Below are positions 46,232-53,430 of a stretch of DNA of 64,000 bases, one piece after another (position 1 is the stretch's first letter; each line of letters opens with the position of its first letter). The DNA is from Tenacibaculum dicentrarchi (GTDB lineage: Bacteria > Bacteroidota > Bacteroidia > Flavobacteriales > Flavobacteriaceae). The notes under the pieces are model-generated. The model was not told where the DNA came from and searched no databases. It worked only from the letters and a program-made list of their open reading frames with translations. The stretch spans positions 62,001 to 126,000 of the forward strand of contig NZ_OESZ01000001.1 of NCBI RefSeq assembly GCF_900239345.1. The letters are read 5' to 3'. Both the position numbers and the translations under genes were made by a program.

Positions 46232-47021
46232 ATTTGAGAATAAAATATTAAGCATGACAACAACAAGAGAAAACGGAAGTTTATATACTCATATTGATAA
46301 AAAAATAGCAACTATTGAATTTGGACATCCTGCAAGTAATTCATTTCCAAGTGAATTATTAGCACGTTTAGCGAATGAATTTAATACTTTATCAAATAAT
46401 GATGAAGTGGCAATTATCATTTTAAAATCCGAAGGAAATAAAGCTTTTTGTGCTGGTGCTTCTTTTGATGAATTGGTTGCTATTGATAGTTTAGAGTCTG
46501 GTAAACAATTTTTCTCAGGATTTGCCAATGTAATAAATGCAATGCGTTGTTGTTCAAAATTAATTATTGGATGTGTACAAGGTAAAACCGTTGGCGGAGG
46601 TGTTGGTTTAGTTGCAGCTTGTGACTATGTTTTTGCGACCGAAAGTGCTAGTATTAAATTATCAGAATTAAGTATCGGAATTGGTCCTTTTGTTATTGCT
46701 CCTGCGGTTACTCGTAAAATTAATGTAAGCGGTTTAGCCGAATTAACTTTAGATGCCACTAGTTGGAAAAATGCGTATTGGGCAAAAGATAAAGGATTAT
46801 ACGCTCGTGTTTTTGAATCGATAGAAGATTTAGATAAAGAAGTTGAAATTTTTACTGAAAAATTAGCATCTTATAATTATGAAGCTTTATCAGAAATGAA
46901 AAAAACCTTGTGGATTGGTACAGAACATTGGCAAGAATTATTAATAGAAAATGCCGAAATATCAGGAAAGTTGGTTTTATCAGAAGCGACTAAAAAAGCA
47001 TTATCAAAATTCAAAAAATAA
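46224..47021 (+). CDS. Enoyl-CoA hydratase/isomerase family protein
   Basis: A 265-residue crotonase-fold protein. The first oxyanion-hole block is KAFCAGASFDEL (about residues 73-84) and the second GKTVGGGVGLVAACDYVFATESA (about residues 120-142), where the catalytic Glu of hydratases would follow in KLSELSIGIGPFVIAP. The ORF can start at 46224 (ATGAGTAA overlapping the MATE stop) or at 46254 (MTTTRENGSLYT), where homologous proteins appear to begin. Substrate unknown; fatty-acid or aromatic degradation is plausible. Confidence 0.88.
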   Translation: MSKFENKILSMTTTRENGSLYTHIDKKIATIEFGHPASNSFPSELLARLANEFNTLSNNDEVAIIILKSEGNKAFCAGASFDELVAIDSLESGKQFFSGFANVINAMRCCSKLIIGCVQGKTVGGGVGLVAACDYVFATESASIKLSELSIGIGPFVIAPAVTRKINVSGLAELTLDATSWKNAYWAKDKGLYARVFESIEDLDKEVEIFTEKLASYNYEALSEMKKTLWIGTEHWQELLIENAEISGKLVLSEATKKALSKFKK

Positions 47022-47024
47022 AAA

Positions 47025-47198
47025 ATGTTTTTAATTCAAGATATAAAAAATATTCAAAATAAAACAACAGGACAGGAAATTGCAAGGTGGATACTTGAGA
47101 ATCAAATAGTGTTTTTACTAGTAGGAGTATTGTTTTCAGTAGGTTTCGTATGGATATTAACAAAAGTTGCAAAACAAATTCGTACTTTCGGCAAATAA
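47025..47198 (+). CDS. Small single-span membrane protein (57 residues)
   Basis: ATG at 47025 opens a 57-residue frame 3 bases after the hydratase stop. Its order is a polar N-terminal half, one strong membrane span (VFLLVGVLFSVGFVWILT, about residues 29-46) and a basic tail (KVAKQIRTFGK). Codon usage matches neighbours. I do not recognise it. The tight spacing argues for a translated member of the operon. Confidence 0.6.
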   Translation: MFLIQDIKNIQNKTTGQEIARWILENQIVFLLVGVLFSVGFVWILTKVAKQIRTFGK

Positions 47199-47209
47199 AA
47201 AATAAAATT

Positions 47210-47305
47210 ATGGGTGGAGATTATTTATTTGCCATTTTAGCAGCAGGAGTAGCAATCGTGTATTTTTACAATAAATACAGAGCAAACAAAAAATTTAAGA
47301 GATAG
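47210..47305 (+). CDS. Very small membrane protein (31 residues)
   Basis: ATG at 47210 opens MGGDYLFAILAAGVAIVYFYNKYRANKKFKR, here summarised as one hydrophobic span (YLFAILAAGVAIVYFY) followed by a strongly basic tail. It is 11 bases after the 57-residue ORF, and its TAG stop overlaps the GTG start of the QueD-like gene (TAGTG), the arrangement of coupled translation. Confidence 0.5.
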   Translation: MGGDYLFAILAAGVAIVYFYNKYRANKKFKR

Positions 47306-47757
47306 TGAATAATATAAGAATTACAAAACAGTTTACTTTTGAAACAGGGCATGCGTTGTATGGTTATGATGGAAAATGTAAAAATGTACACGGACATAGT
47401 TATAAACTTTTTGTTACTGTAACAGGTCAGCCAATTATGGATACGACCAATGTGAAATTTGGTATGGTCATCGATTTTGGCGATTTAAAGAAAATTGTTA
47501 AAGAAGAAATTGTTGATATTTTTGATCACGCAACCGTGTTTAATCAAAATACGCCACATGTTGAATTAGCAAAAGAGTTAAAAGATAGAGGGCATCATGT
47601 TATTTTGGTAGATTATCAACCAACAAGCGAAATGATGGCAATTGATTTTGCTAAAAAAATTAAAGATAGACTTCCTGAAAATATTAAACTTCACGGAATA
47701 AAATTACAAGAAACCGATACTAGTTTTGCAGAGTGGATTGCAAGTGATAATGAATAA
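47305..47757 (+). CDS. queD: 6-carboxytetrahydropterin synthase family protein (QueD/PTPS)
   Basis: A 150-residue zinc enzyme of the 6-pyruvoyltetrahydropterin synthase fold. The zinc His residues are in FETGHALYGYDGKCKNVHGHSYKL (one His after FETG and the HGH pair) with the catalytic Cys in GKC; FDHATVFNQ, DFGDLKKIVKE and LQETDTSFAEW complete the site. In queuosine synthesis it makes 6-carboxy-tetrahydropterin from dihydroneopterin triphosphate. It starts with GTG overlapping the preceding small ORF. No other queuosine gene is adjacent. Confidence 0.88.
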   Translation: MNNIRITKQFTFETGHALYGYDGKCKNVHGHSYKLFVTVTGQPIMDTTNVKFGMVIDFGDLKKIVKEEIVDIFDHATVFNQNTPHVELAKELKDRGHHVILVDYQPTSEMMAIDFAKKIKDRLPENIKLHGIKLQETDTSFAEWIASDNE

Positions 47758-47772
47758 AGGTTAATTTGAAGT

Positions 47773-47816
47773 AAAAAAATGGATATAGTTTTATAAAACT
47801 ATATCCATTTTTTTTT
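47773..47816. terminator. Bidirectional terminator after queD
   Basis: AAATGGATATAGTTTTA and the complementary TAAAACTATATCCATTT form a long perfect stem with A and T runs on the two sides, between convergent genes. Confidence 0.88.
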
Positions 47817-47830
47817 GATTAAAAATTTAT

Positions 47831-48574
47831 TTAAAAATTGAAGGTGCTTATTTTTGTAAAACTTTCAATATTAGTTGTGTTTAGTTCATATTGATCAATA
47901 CTATTTTCAGAAATAATAAATGCATGGTTATTTCTTATGATAATATCCATGGCATTTTTTGTAGGAATTTCATTAATATATTTTGAATCTTTAGGATTTG
48001 AAATATCAAAAATTTTAACTGAATCATCACAAACTAATAAGTAATTATCGCCATATAAACTTAATCCTTTAGGTTGAGTTAAACCTCTATTGTTTAATAA
48101 AATTGGATTTTTTATATCGGTAATATCATAGGTTTTTAATTCGTTTACCATACCCTGACAATTCGTGTTCGTATGTAAAGTTACATAAGCATTTGTGCCA
48201 TTTGCAACCACAGGATCACAGGAAGTAAAATGATTAGATTGCGCTAATTTTTCAGGTAATTCTTTGTTTGTAATATCATAAATAAACATTGCATTTTGTG
48301 AACCGATGAATAAATAATTATCAAAACTAAATAAAGTTTCAATATTAAAGCCAACTTCAATAGTGTTTACTTTTACAGGATTTTTAGTATCTGAAATATT
48401 AAAAACAGTCAGTTTAAAAAAATCAACAGTGTATAAATAATTATCTTTTAAAATAAAAGTAGCTAAAGAACCACCCATTCCATCTCCAGATTGATTACTA
48501 GAATTATCATTTGAATCTTGACTACAGGCAAAAATAAGAAGGCAAGTAATTAATAATATATATATCTTTTTCAT
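47831..48574 (-). CDS. LVIVD-repeat lipoprotein
   Basis: A 247-residue lipoprotein (MKKIYILLITCLLIFACSQD) with repeated beta-propeller-like units of the form LYTVDFFKLTVFNISDTKNPVKV, LFIGSQNAMFIYDITNKELPEKL, LKTYDITDIKNPILLN, LLVCDDSVKIFDISNPKDSKYI: the LVIVD repeat, with a D[IV]S-NP core. Probably surface-exposed; function unknown. The frame is open to 48595, which would overlap the preceding gene, so the start at 48574, where the lipoprotein signal begins, is preferred. Only 5 bases separate it from the related gene upstream. Confidence 0.8.
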   Translation of the reverse strand: MKKIYILLITCLLIFACSQDSNDNSSNQSGDGMGGSLATFILKDNYLYTVDFFKLTVFNISDTKNPVKVNTIEVGFNIETLFSFDNYLFIGSQNAMFIYDITNKELPEKLAQSNHFTSCDPVVANGTNAYVTLHTNTNCQGMVNELKTYDITDIKNPILLNNRGLTQPKGLSLYGDNYLLVCDDSVKIFDISNPKDSKYINEIPTKNAMDIIIRNNHAFIISENSIDQYELNTTNIESFTKISTFNF

Positions 48575-48579
48575 AACCT

Positions 48580-49065
48580 TTATTTTTTTATCCAATTAAC
48601 AATAATTTCTTCATTTTTAACATTACCATAAAAACCATCTGGCGATTCTAATTTCGGAAAAACATTTTCTAATCGTTTATTAATCTTGAAATTAAAAGTG
48701 TTCAAATCGATGCTTAACGATACTAAATCAGTCGCTTGATTGATAAAAAAAACATTATCTCGAATGGCAACATCCGTTGCCCCTGGCATTTTTAAGAATT
48801 TCTTCTTTACAGGATTTTTAGGGTCGGAATTATCAAAAATATGAAAGCCTTTTCTTTTATCGTTGATAAAAATATAATCGTTAAAAATATAAATTTTAGA
48901 CGATTCGCTCATTACCTCTGTATCTTGAAAAGCTATAGAAGCATTTAAATCGGCTCTTTTGATAATTACAGGTTCGTAAGATGATTTAAAACTCTCCCCT
49001 CCTACACAGCCGATATCAAAACAATTTGAAAAAAACAAAAAAGAGATTAGTAATAGTATTTTCAT
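48580..49065 (-). CDS. Small lipoprotein related to LVIVD-repeat proteins
   Basis: A 161-residue protein with a short signal ending near SNCFDIGC, an N-terminal CVGGESF segment, and one propeller-like unit IYIFNDYIFINDKRKGFHIFDNSDPKNPVKKKFL followed by ATDVAIRDNVFFINQATDLVSLSID. The latter resembles the LVIVD repeats of its neighbour. Either the two proteins form one propeller together or this is a shorter paralogue. It overlaps nothing and precedes the neighbour by 5 bases on the same strand. Confidence 0.65.
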   Translation of the reverse strand: MKILLLISFLFFSNCFDIGCVGGESFKSSYEPVIIKRADLNASIAFQDTEVMSESSKIYIFNDYIFINDKRKGFHIFDNSDPKNPVKKKFLKMPGATDVAIRDNVFFINQATDLVSLSIDLNTFNFKINKRLENVFPKLESPDGFYGNVKNEEIIVNWIKK

Positions 49066-49197
49066 AGTCAGGTATTTAAGGTTCTAAAATAATACTATTT
49101 TTTAAAAAAAATAACTCTTTATTTATAATAATTACAAATAATTTTCATCAAAAAAATAAAGCTAAAAAATAAGCTTAGAAAATAATATATTCTATGT

Positions 49198-49767
49198 TTA
49201 TTTACCGTTAAATTCATTCATAGTATTTGCCATTCCAGCACAAATAAAAGAGGTAACAGCATTTACTGAAGTAGGAATTCGTTCAATCATTTCACTTTCT
49301 TCATCTTTGCTCCATTGTCCTAAAACATAATCAACTTGACGACCTCTACCATAATCTGCGCCAACACCAAAACGAAAACGAGGATACGCACCTGTATTAA
49401 ATTTAGCTTGAATATCTTTTAAACCGTTATGACCACCAGAACTTCCTTTTGGTTTTATGCGTATTTTTCCAAAGTCTATATTTAAATCATCAGTAATAAC
49501 TAATATATTTTCAACTTGAATATTTTCTTGTTGCATCCAATACATCACGGCTTTTCCGCTCAAGTTCATATAGGTACTTGGTTTTAAAACAACAACAGTT
49601 TTTCCTTTGATTTTTAGCTTGGCGATATCTCCTAATTTTTCAGTTTCAAAACTAGCATTATGTTCTTTTACAAAAGCATCTACTATTTTAAAACCAATAT
49701 TATGACGTGTATTATTATATTGTTCACCGACATTTCCTAAGCCTACGATTAAAAATTTTTTCATCAA
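49198..49767 (-). CDS. pth: Peptidyl-tRNA hydrolase
   Basis: A 189-residue enzyme that frees tRNA from peptidyl-tRNA dropped by ribosomes. Hallmarks are LIVGLGNVGEQYNNTRHNIGF (catalytic His in TRHN, about residue 21), KPSTYMNLSGKAV, ITDDLNIDFGKIRIKPKGSSGGHNGLKDI and FRFGVGADYG. The usual GNPG is GNVG, which is tolerated in many Bacteroidota. It is followed (upstream on this strand) by the L25 gene, a common pairing. Confidence 0.94.
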   Translation of the reverse strand: MMKKFLIVGLGNVGEQYNNTRHNIGFKIVDAFVKEHNASFETEKLGDIAKLKIKGKTVVVLKPSTYMNLSGKAVMYWMQQENIQVENILVITDDLNIDFGKIRIKPKGSSGGHNGLKDIQAKFNTGAYPRFRFGVGADYGRGRQVDYVLGQWSKDEESEMIERIPTSVNAVTSFICAGMANTMNEFNGK

Positions 49768-49808
49768 GATTGTTTCTAAAAAATATTAAAATTAAATTCC
49801 AAAAATAG

Positions 49809-49841
49809 AAAAAGCGTTACATATAATGTAACGCTTTTTTT
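49809..49841 (-). terminator. Hairpin terminator between L25 and pth
   Basis: AAAAGCGTTACAT and ATGTAACGCTTTT pair perfectly around ATA, with T runs on both strands. It would end the prs-rplY transcript before pth. Confidence 0.8.
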
Positions 49842-49869
49842 ATTTATAGTAAAACTATAATAGCTTTTT

Positions 49870-50448
49870 TTAAGCTTCTTCTTCTGCTGCTGCTGCTTTA
49901 GCTGCATTACGAGACATACGTACTTGAGCTACCACAGTGTTATCTGGGTGTAATAAAGCATATTTATCATTTCTTAACTCAGTAACATATAATTTATTAC
50001 CAATAGCTAATTCAGTAATATCAGCTTCAATAAAGTCAGGTAAATTACCAGGTAAACCTTTTACTTTTAACTTACGTAAGTTATGACGTAAAGCACCACC
50101 TAACATAATACCTTTAGCAGTACCTACTAAACGTACAGGAATATCCATAGTAAGTTCTTTATCATCAAAAATTTGATAAAAATCTACGTGTAAAATAGCA
50201 TCTGTTACTGGGTGAAATTGGATATCTTGTAAAACAGCACTGTATTTTGCACCATCTAATTCAATCGTAGCAGTAAATACATCAGGAGTAAATACTAAAG
50301 GCTTGAATAATTTTTCAGCTGCTGAAAAATGAACAAGTTCTTCTCCTCCGTATAATACGCAAGGAACCTTTCCAGCATTACGTAGGTCTTTAGTTGCTCT
50401 TTTACCTACGCTTTCTCTTTTTGATCCGTTGATTGTAATTGATTTCAT
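49870..50448 (-). CDS. rplY: 50S ribosomal protein L25 (general stress protein CTC type)
   Basis: A 192-residue ribosomal protein that binds 5S rRNA. The N-terminal L25 domain (about residues 1-95) includes [27 protein letters not shown] and ILHVDFYQI; the C-terminal TL5/CTC domain has [40 protein letters not shown]. The C-terminus is an Ala/Glu-rich tail ([12 protein letters not shown]). It is 25 bases downstream of prs on the same strand. Confidence 0.95.
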   Translation of the reverse strand: MKSITINGSKRESVGKRATKDLRNAGKVPCVLYGGEELVHFSAAEKLFKPLVFTPDVFTATIELDGAKYSAVLQDIQFHPVTDAILHVDFYQIFDDKELTMDIPVRLVGTAKGIMLGGALRHNLRKLKVKGLPGNLPDFIEADITELAIGNKLYVTELRNDKYALLHPDNTVVAQVRMSRNAAKAAAAEEEA

Positions 50449-50473
50449 TACTTTATTTATTTATTTAATTTAT

Positions 50474-51415
50474 TTACATTAAAAACTCATCGCTAATTGA
50501 TACATTGTCATGAACTTTACGCATTACATCAGCAAATAAGGGAGCGCAATTTACAACTTTTATTTTAGACACACTCTTCTTTAACGGAATAGTGTTTGAA
50601 ACAATTAATTCTGTTAGTTTAGAGTTCTGAATTCTTTCATAAGCATCACCAGAAAGAATAGGGTGTGTACAAATTGCACGTACACTTAAAGCACCTCTTT
50701 TCATCATTAAATCGGCAGCTTTTGTTAGTGTTCCTCCTGTATCAATCATATCATCTACAAGAATCACATTTTTACCTTTTACATCACCAATTAACTCCAT
50801 ATGAGAAATTACATTAGCTTTTTGACGTTGTTTATAACAAATTACTACATCACTTTCTAAAAATTTAGAATAAGCATATGCTCTTTTTGAACCACCCATA
50901 TCAGGTGAAGCAATAGTAAGATTGTCTAATCTTAAGCTTTCTACATATGGCAAGAAAATAGTAGAACCAAATAAATGATCTACTGGTTTTTCAAAAAAAC
51001 CTTGAATTTGATCAGCATGTAAATCCATAGTCATAATTCTAGTTGCCCCTGCTGATTCTAATAATTTTGCCACTAATTTAGCACCAATAGCTACACGAGG
51101 TTTGTCTTTTCTGTCTTGACGTGCCCATCCAAAATAAGGCATAACAGCTGTAATATGTCTTGCAGAAGCACGTTTCGCAGCATCACACATTAATAACATT
51201 TCCATTAAATTATCTGTTGATGGAAAAGTAGACCCAATTAAAAAGATTCTTCTTCCTCGAATAGATTCTTCAAACGCTGGTTGAAATTCACCATCACTAA
51301 AATGTGTAGTTGTTACGTCTCCTAGTGGTATTCCGTATTCTTTAGCAATTTTTTCTGCAAGTTCAGTACTTTGAGAACATGCAAAAATTTTTGGTATTAA
51401 TTGATCTTTAGGCAT
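50474..51415 (-). CDS. prs: Ribose-phosphate pyrophosphokinase
   Basis: A 313-residue enzyme that makes PRPP from ribose 5-phosphate and ATP for nucleotide, His and Trp synthesis. Family blocks are CSQSTELAEKIAKEYGIPLGD, DGEFQPAFEESIRGRRIFLIGST, PYFGWARQDRKDKPR, TMDLHADQIQGFF (Mg and ATP site) and the PRPP loop VILVDDMIDTGGTL. It is the first gene of a unit with rplY, the usual order in this phylum. Confidence 0.96.
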   Translation of the reverse strand: MPKDQLIPKIFACSQSTELAEKIAKEYGIPLGDVTTTHFSDGEFQPAFEESIRGRRIFLIGSTFPSTDNLMEMLLMCDAAKRASARHITAVMPYFGWARQDRKDKPRVAIGAKLVAKLLESAGATRIMTMDLHADQIQGFFEKPVDHLFGSTIFLPYVESLRLDNLTIASPDMGGSKRAYAYSKFLESDVVICYKQRQKANVISHMELIGDVKGKNVILVDDMIDTGGTLTKAADLMMKRGALSVRAICTHPILSGDAYERIQNSKLTELIVSNTIPLKKSVSKIKVVNCAPLFADVMRKVHDNVSISDEFLM

Positions 51416-51518
51416 TTACAAGGTTTTGTTAAAAGTTAATGTTGTTGTTACCGCAAAAGTAAAACTATTTTAATACTTTAAAAGTTATTTTAAGTGAATT
51501 TAATTAAAAAAAATTATA

Positions 51519-51526
51519 TAAATTTG
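51519..51526 (+). promoter_or_regulatory. -7 element of the tRNA-Leu promoter
   Basis: TAAATTTG matches TAnnTTTG and lies 15 bases before the mature tRNA start, with an AT-rich upstream region and no clear -33 TTG. Confidence 0.5.
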
Positions 51527-51541
51527 CAGCACCAATACAAT

Positions 51542-51623
51542 GCTCGAGTGGCGGAATTGGTAGACGCGCTGGATTCAAAATCCAGTGACTTAGGTCGTGC
51601 GGGTTCGATTCCCGCCTCGAGTA
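51542..51623 (+). tRNA. tRNA-Leu (anticodon CAA)
   Basis: An 82-base class II tRNA. The acceptor GCTCGAG pairs with CTCGAGT (one G-U at the end). The D-arm contains GGTAGACGC, and the anticodon stem CTGGA/TCCAG encloses the loop TTCAAAA with anticodon CAA. A long variable arm (TGACTTAGGTCGT) and the T-arm GCGGGTTCGATTCCCGC follow. The CCA end is not encoded. A weak hairpin (51631-51672) follows as a possible terminator. Confidence 0.96.
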
Positions 51624-51744
51624 CATATTTACAACCTGTTGATTTGCAATATATTGTTAATCAGTAGGTTATTTTTCTTAAAAAAGATAAAAATGATCAG
51701 TTTTTTTATGAAGAATAAAATATATAGAAAAGAGAAAACTACTA

Positions 51745-52041
51745 CTATTTAAGCTCTTTTAAAACAATATTCAATTCTTGATCTAAGCTTTTAATTTGAA
51801 TCACTTCTTTTTTATACCCAGTAGTAGAAACTTGAATAATACATGGAAGTTTTCGGGCTATTATTAAAGTAAAATTTCCAGAAATAGTCGAAGTTGTAGC
51901 TGCAATACTTTCTAACGATCTGATGCTTACATTAGGTAAAGGATCTAAATACTCATCATAAACCTTTCCTTTTAAATTAATTTGTGCCGATAAAGCAACA
52001 CTAAAAATCATCAAAAAAAAGAACAGTATTTTTTTTAACAT
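51745..52041 (-). CDS. Stand-alone carboxypeptidase-like regulatory domain protein
   Basis: A 98-residue secreted protein consisting of a signal peptide (ILFFFLMIFSVALSAQ) and one CarboxypepD_reg-like beta-sandwich (INLKGKVYDEYLDPLPNVSI... CIIQVSTTGYKKEVIQI... LNIVLKEL). Normally this domain is the N-terminus of a TonB-dependent receptor or DUF5686 protein; no barrel follows here. It may be a genuine small protein or the remnant of a deleted receptor gene. It is 46 bases downstream of the TonB-like gene on the same strand. Confidence 0.7.
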   Translation of the reverse strand: MLKKILFFFLMIFSVALSAQINLKGKVYDEYLDPLPNVSIRSLESIAATTSTISGNFTLIIARKLPCIIQVSTTGYKKEVIQIKSLDQELNIVLKELK

Positions 52042-52087
52042 GTTATATTGTTTTTAATTTTTTACTTGGTTTATAATTACGAGTTAA

Positions 52088-52795
52088 TTATTCTAACGCC
52101 AATGAAATTGGAAAACCATACTTTACAGAAATACGTTTACCCTGTTTTTTTCCAGGAATAAATTGCGGTAATTTAGCTACAACCCTAAGCGCTTCTTTAT
52201 GTAATAAAGTCCCATTTTTAGGTACAAGTGTTTTAATATTTTTTACCTCACCATTTTTATCAATAATAAAACTTACCCAAATACTTCCTTGTATTGATTT
52301 TCGAATAGCATCGGCTGGATACTTAAAATGTGTCGAAATATGATTTACCATATTTTTATTAAAACAAAAAGCACGTCTTGTTTTACGTACATTTTTACAA
52401 GCATTAAATAGTGGAATTTTATCTGCCTTATTAAATTTAACCGCTATATCTAACTCTTCTTTTGATAGTTTATTGGTGATTTTAATTATATTTTGCTCTA
52501 AAGAAGGTTCTTTTTCAAGCGCTAATTTTTTATTTTCATTTTGAGGAGTAATATGAATTTTAGCAATACCTGCTCCTACTCCCTTGGTTATTTTTCGTTT
52601 TTTTAAACTTCTTCTACTAACAGGAATTTCTCTGTTTTTTTTAGCTTGATTCTTTTTCGTTTTTTTTATATCACATTTAGCAATGCTAATACTATTTAAA
52701 TCTTCCACAATTTCTTTTGAAGATTCACACACCTTTTGAGCACATATATTTATTGACAAAGAAACAGTCAAAATTAATACTAATAAATTTTTCAT
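52088..52795 (-). CDS. TonB C-terminal domain protein (energy transducer TonB type)
   Basis: A 235-residue protein with a cleavable-looking N-terminal signal (LLVLILTVSLSINICAQ), a Lys/Arg-rich middle (KKTKKNQAKKNREIPVSRRSLKKRK) and a C-terminal TonB domain (about residues 155-235): FKYPADAIRKSIQGSIWVSFIIDKNGEVKNIK, LLHKEALRVVAKLPQFIPGKKQGKRISVKYGFPISL. TonB normally keeps its N-terminus as a membrane anchor to ExbBD, so the Ala-Gln cleavage-like site is odd; it may be an uncoupled TonB-like periplasmic protein. The adjacent regulatory-domain protein may be a partner. Confidence 0.8.
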   Translation of the reverse strand: MKNLLVLILTVSLSINICAQKVCESSKEIVEDLNSISIAKCDIKKTKKNQAKKNREIPVSRRSLKKRKITKGVGAGIAKIHITPQNENKKLALEKEPSLEQNIIKITNKLSKEELDIAVKFNKADKIPLFNACKNVRKTRRAFCFNKNMVNHISTHFKYPADAIRKSIQGSIWVSFIIDKNGEVKNIKTLVPKNGTLLHKEALRVVAKLPQFIPGKKQGKRISVKYGFPISLALE

Positions 52796-53113
52796 AATAC
52801 GGGTGGTTTACTGTTTCTAATGTTAATTTCAGTGCTAATTTAATAATTATTTAGACTTATTAAAAATAATTGTCGATAAAAAAACTTTGTAACAAACACA
52901 AAAAAAGTGAACAACACAGGACTAATGAAAAAAGAAGATTAATTTTCTCTCTTTTTCATAGATATAACTCATACGAATACTTAAAAAGGCAAAACTTACT
53001 AGTGTTTTTTCATTCTATAAAAAACAACCTTTCTTAGTTCTTATTAAAAACATGATAAATGTCATATTTTAAACAAAACAGTACTGCTATTTTTGTCGCA
53101 AAAAGTAAGTAAT
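52796..53113. other. Intergenic region between the TonB-type gene and a small membrane-protein gene
   Basis: This 318-base gap carries the leftward promoter region of the TonB-type gene (not placed) and, at its right end, the promoter of the 44-residue ORF: a palindrome ATGATAAATGTCAT (53052-53065) and TATTTTTG (53088-53095). No other ORF is convincing. Confidence 0.5.
53052..53095 (+). promoter_or_regulatory. Promoter of the 44-residue ORF with CRP/FNR-like site
   Basis: TATTTTTG (53088-53095) fits the -7 consensus and no TTG lies at the -33 position. Instead ATGATAAATGTCAT (53052-53065, TGAT-N4-GTCA form) is centred about 41.5 bases before the expected start point, the class II activator position of CRP/FNR proteins. 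Confidence 0.45.
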
Positions 53114-53248
53114 ATGATACAATTGATTAATTTACCTTTAGTTTCTTGGACATACGGTACTGTTATAATAGTTTTTTTTGCACTTGTTTGTGTGGGCTTA
53201 GTAGCCACTCTTTTAATCCTTATAGGTACAGGCAAGAAAAAGGAATAA
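53114..53248 (+). CDS. Small membrane protein (44 residues)
   Basis: ATG at 53114 opens a 44-residue frame: a short polar lead, a long membrane span (YGTVIIVFFALVCVGLVATLLILI, about residues 14-37) and a basic tail GTGKKKE. It has its own promoter-like signals 19 bases upstream and a hairpin with T run downstream, which supports it as a real gene despite its size. Small single-span proteins of this kind often assist respiratory complexes; that is only a guess, helped by the FNR-like site. Confidence 0.6.
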   Translation: MIQLINLPLVSWTYGTVIIVFFALVCVGLVATLLILIGTGKKKE

Positions 53249-53281
53249 GAAATTGTATTTAAATTTTTAATAGTTGATTTT

Positions 53282-53340
53282 AAGAAGAAGTTCCCTATAT
53301 ATATGTTGGTGGTTTAACGTGTATAGTACTTCTTCTTTTT
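53282..53340 (+). other. Structured hairpin 1 (terminator-like) with GGTGG loop
   Basis: Three stacked stems: AAGAAGAAGT/ACTTCTTCTT (10 bp), CTATAT/GTATAG, and ATGTT/AACGT, closing the loop GGTGGTTT (53308-53315). A T run follows. It would terminate the small ORF, but its shape mirrors the next element. Confidence 0.55.
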
Positions 53341-53371
53341 CAAAATAGTTCATTTAGTGTGCTTTATTACA

Positions 53372-53430
53372 TAAGAAGAAATAACTACAATGTAAGCTGG
53401 GGGGCTTAATTTCTAGCGTATTTCTTCTTA
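53372..53430. other. Structured hairpin 2 with TGGGGG loop
   Basis: Outer stem TAAGAAGAAATA (53372-53383) pairs perfectly with TATTTCTTCTTA (53419-53430); inner stems CTA/TAG and AAT-G-TAAGC/GCTTA-ATT close the loop TGGGGG. The right arm includes the stop codon of the convergent dehydrogenase gene. Confidence 0.55.

Noticed and set aside
52925-52959. Imperfect inverted repeat ATGAAAAA...TTTTTCAT
   Set aside because: Only the outer 8 bases pair well; the rest is AT-rich chance similarity.
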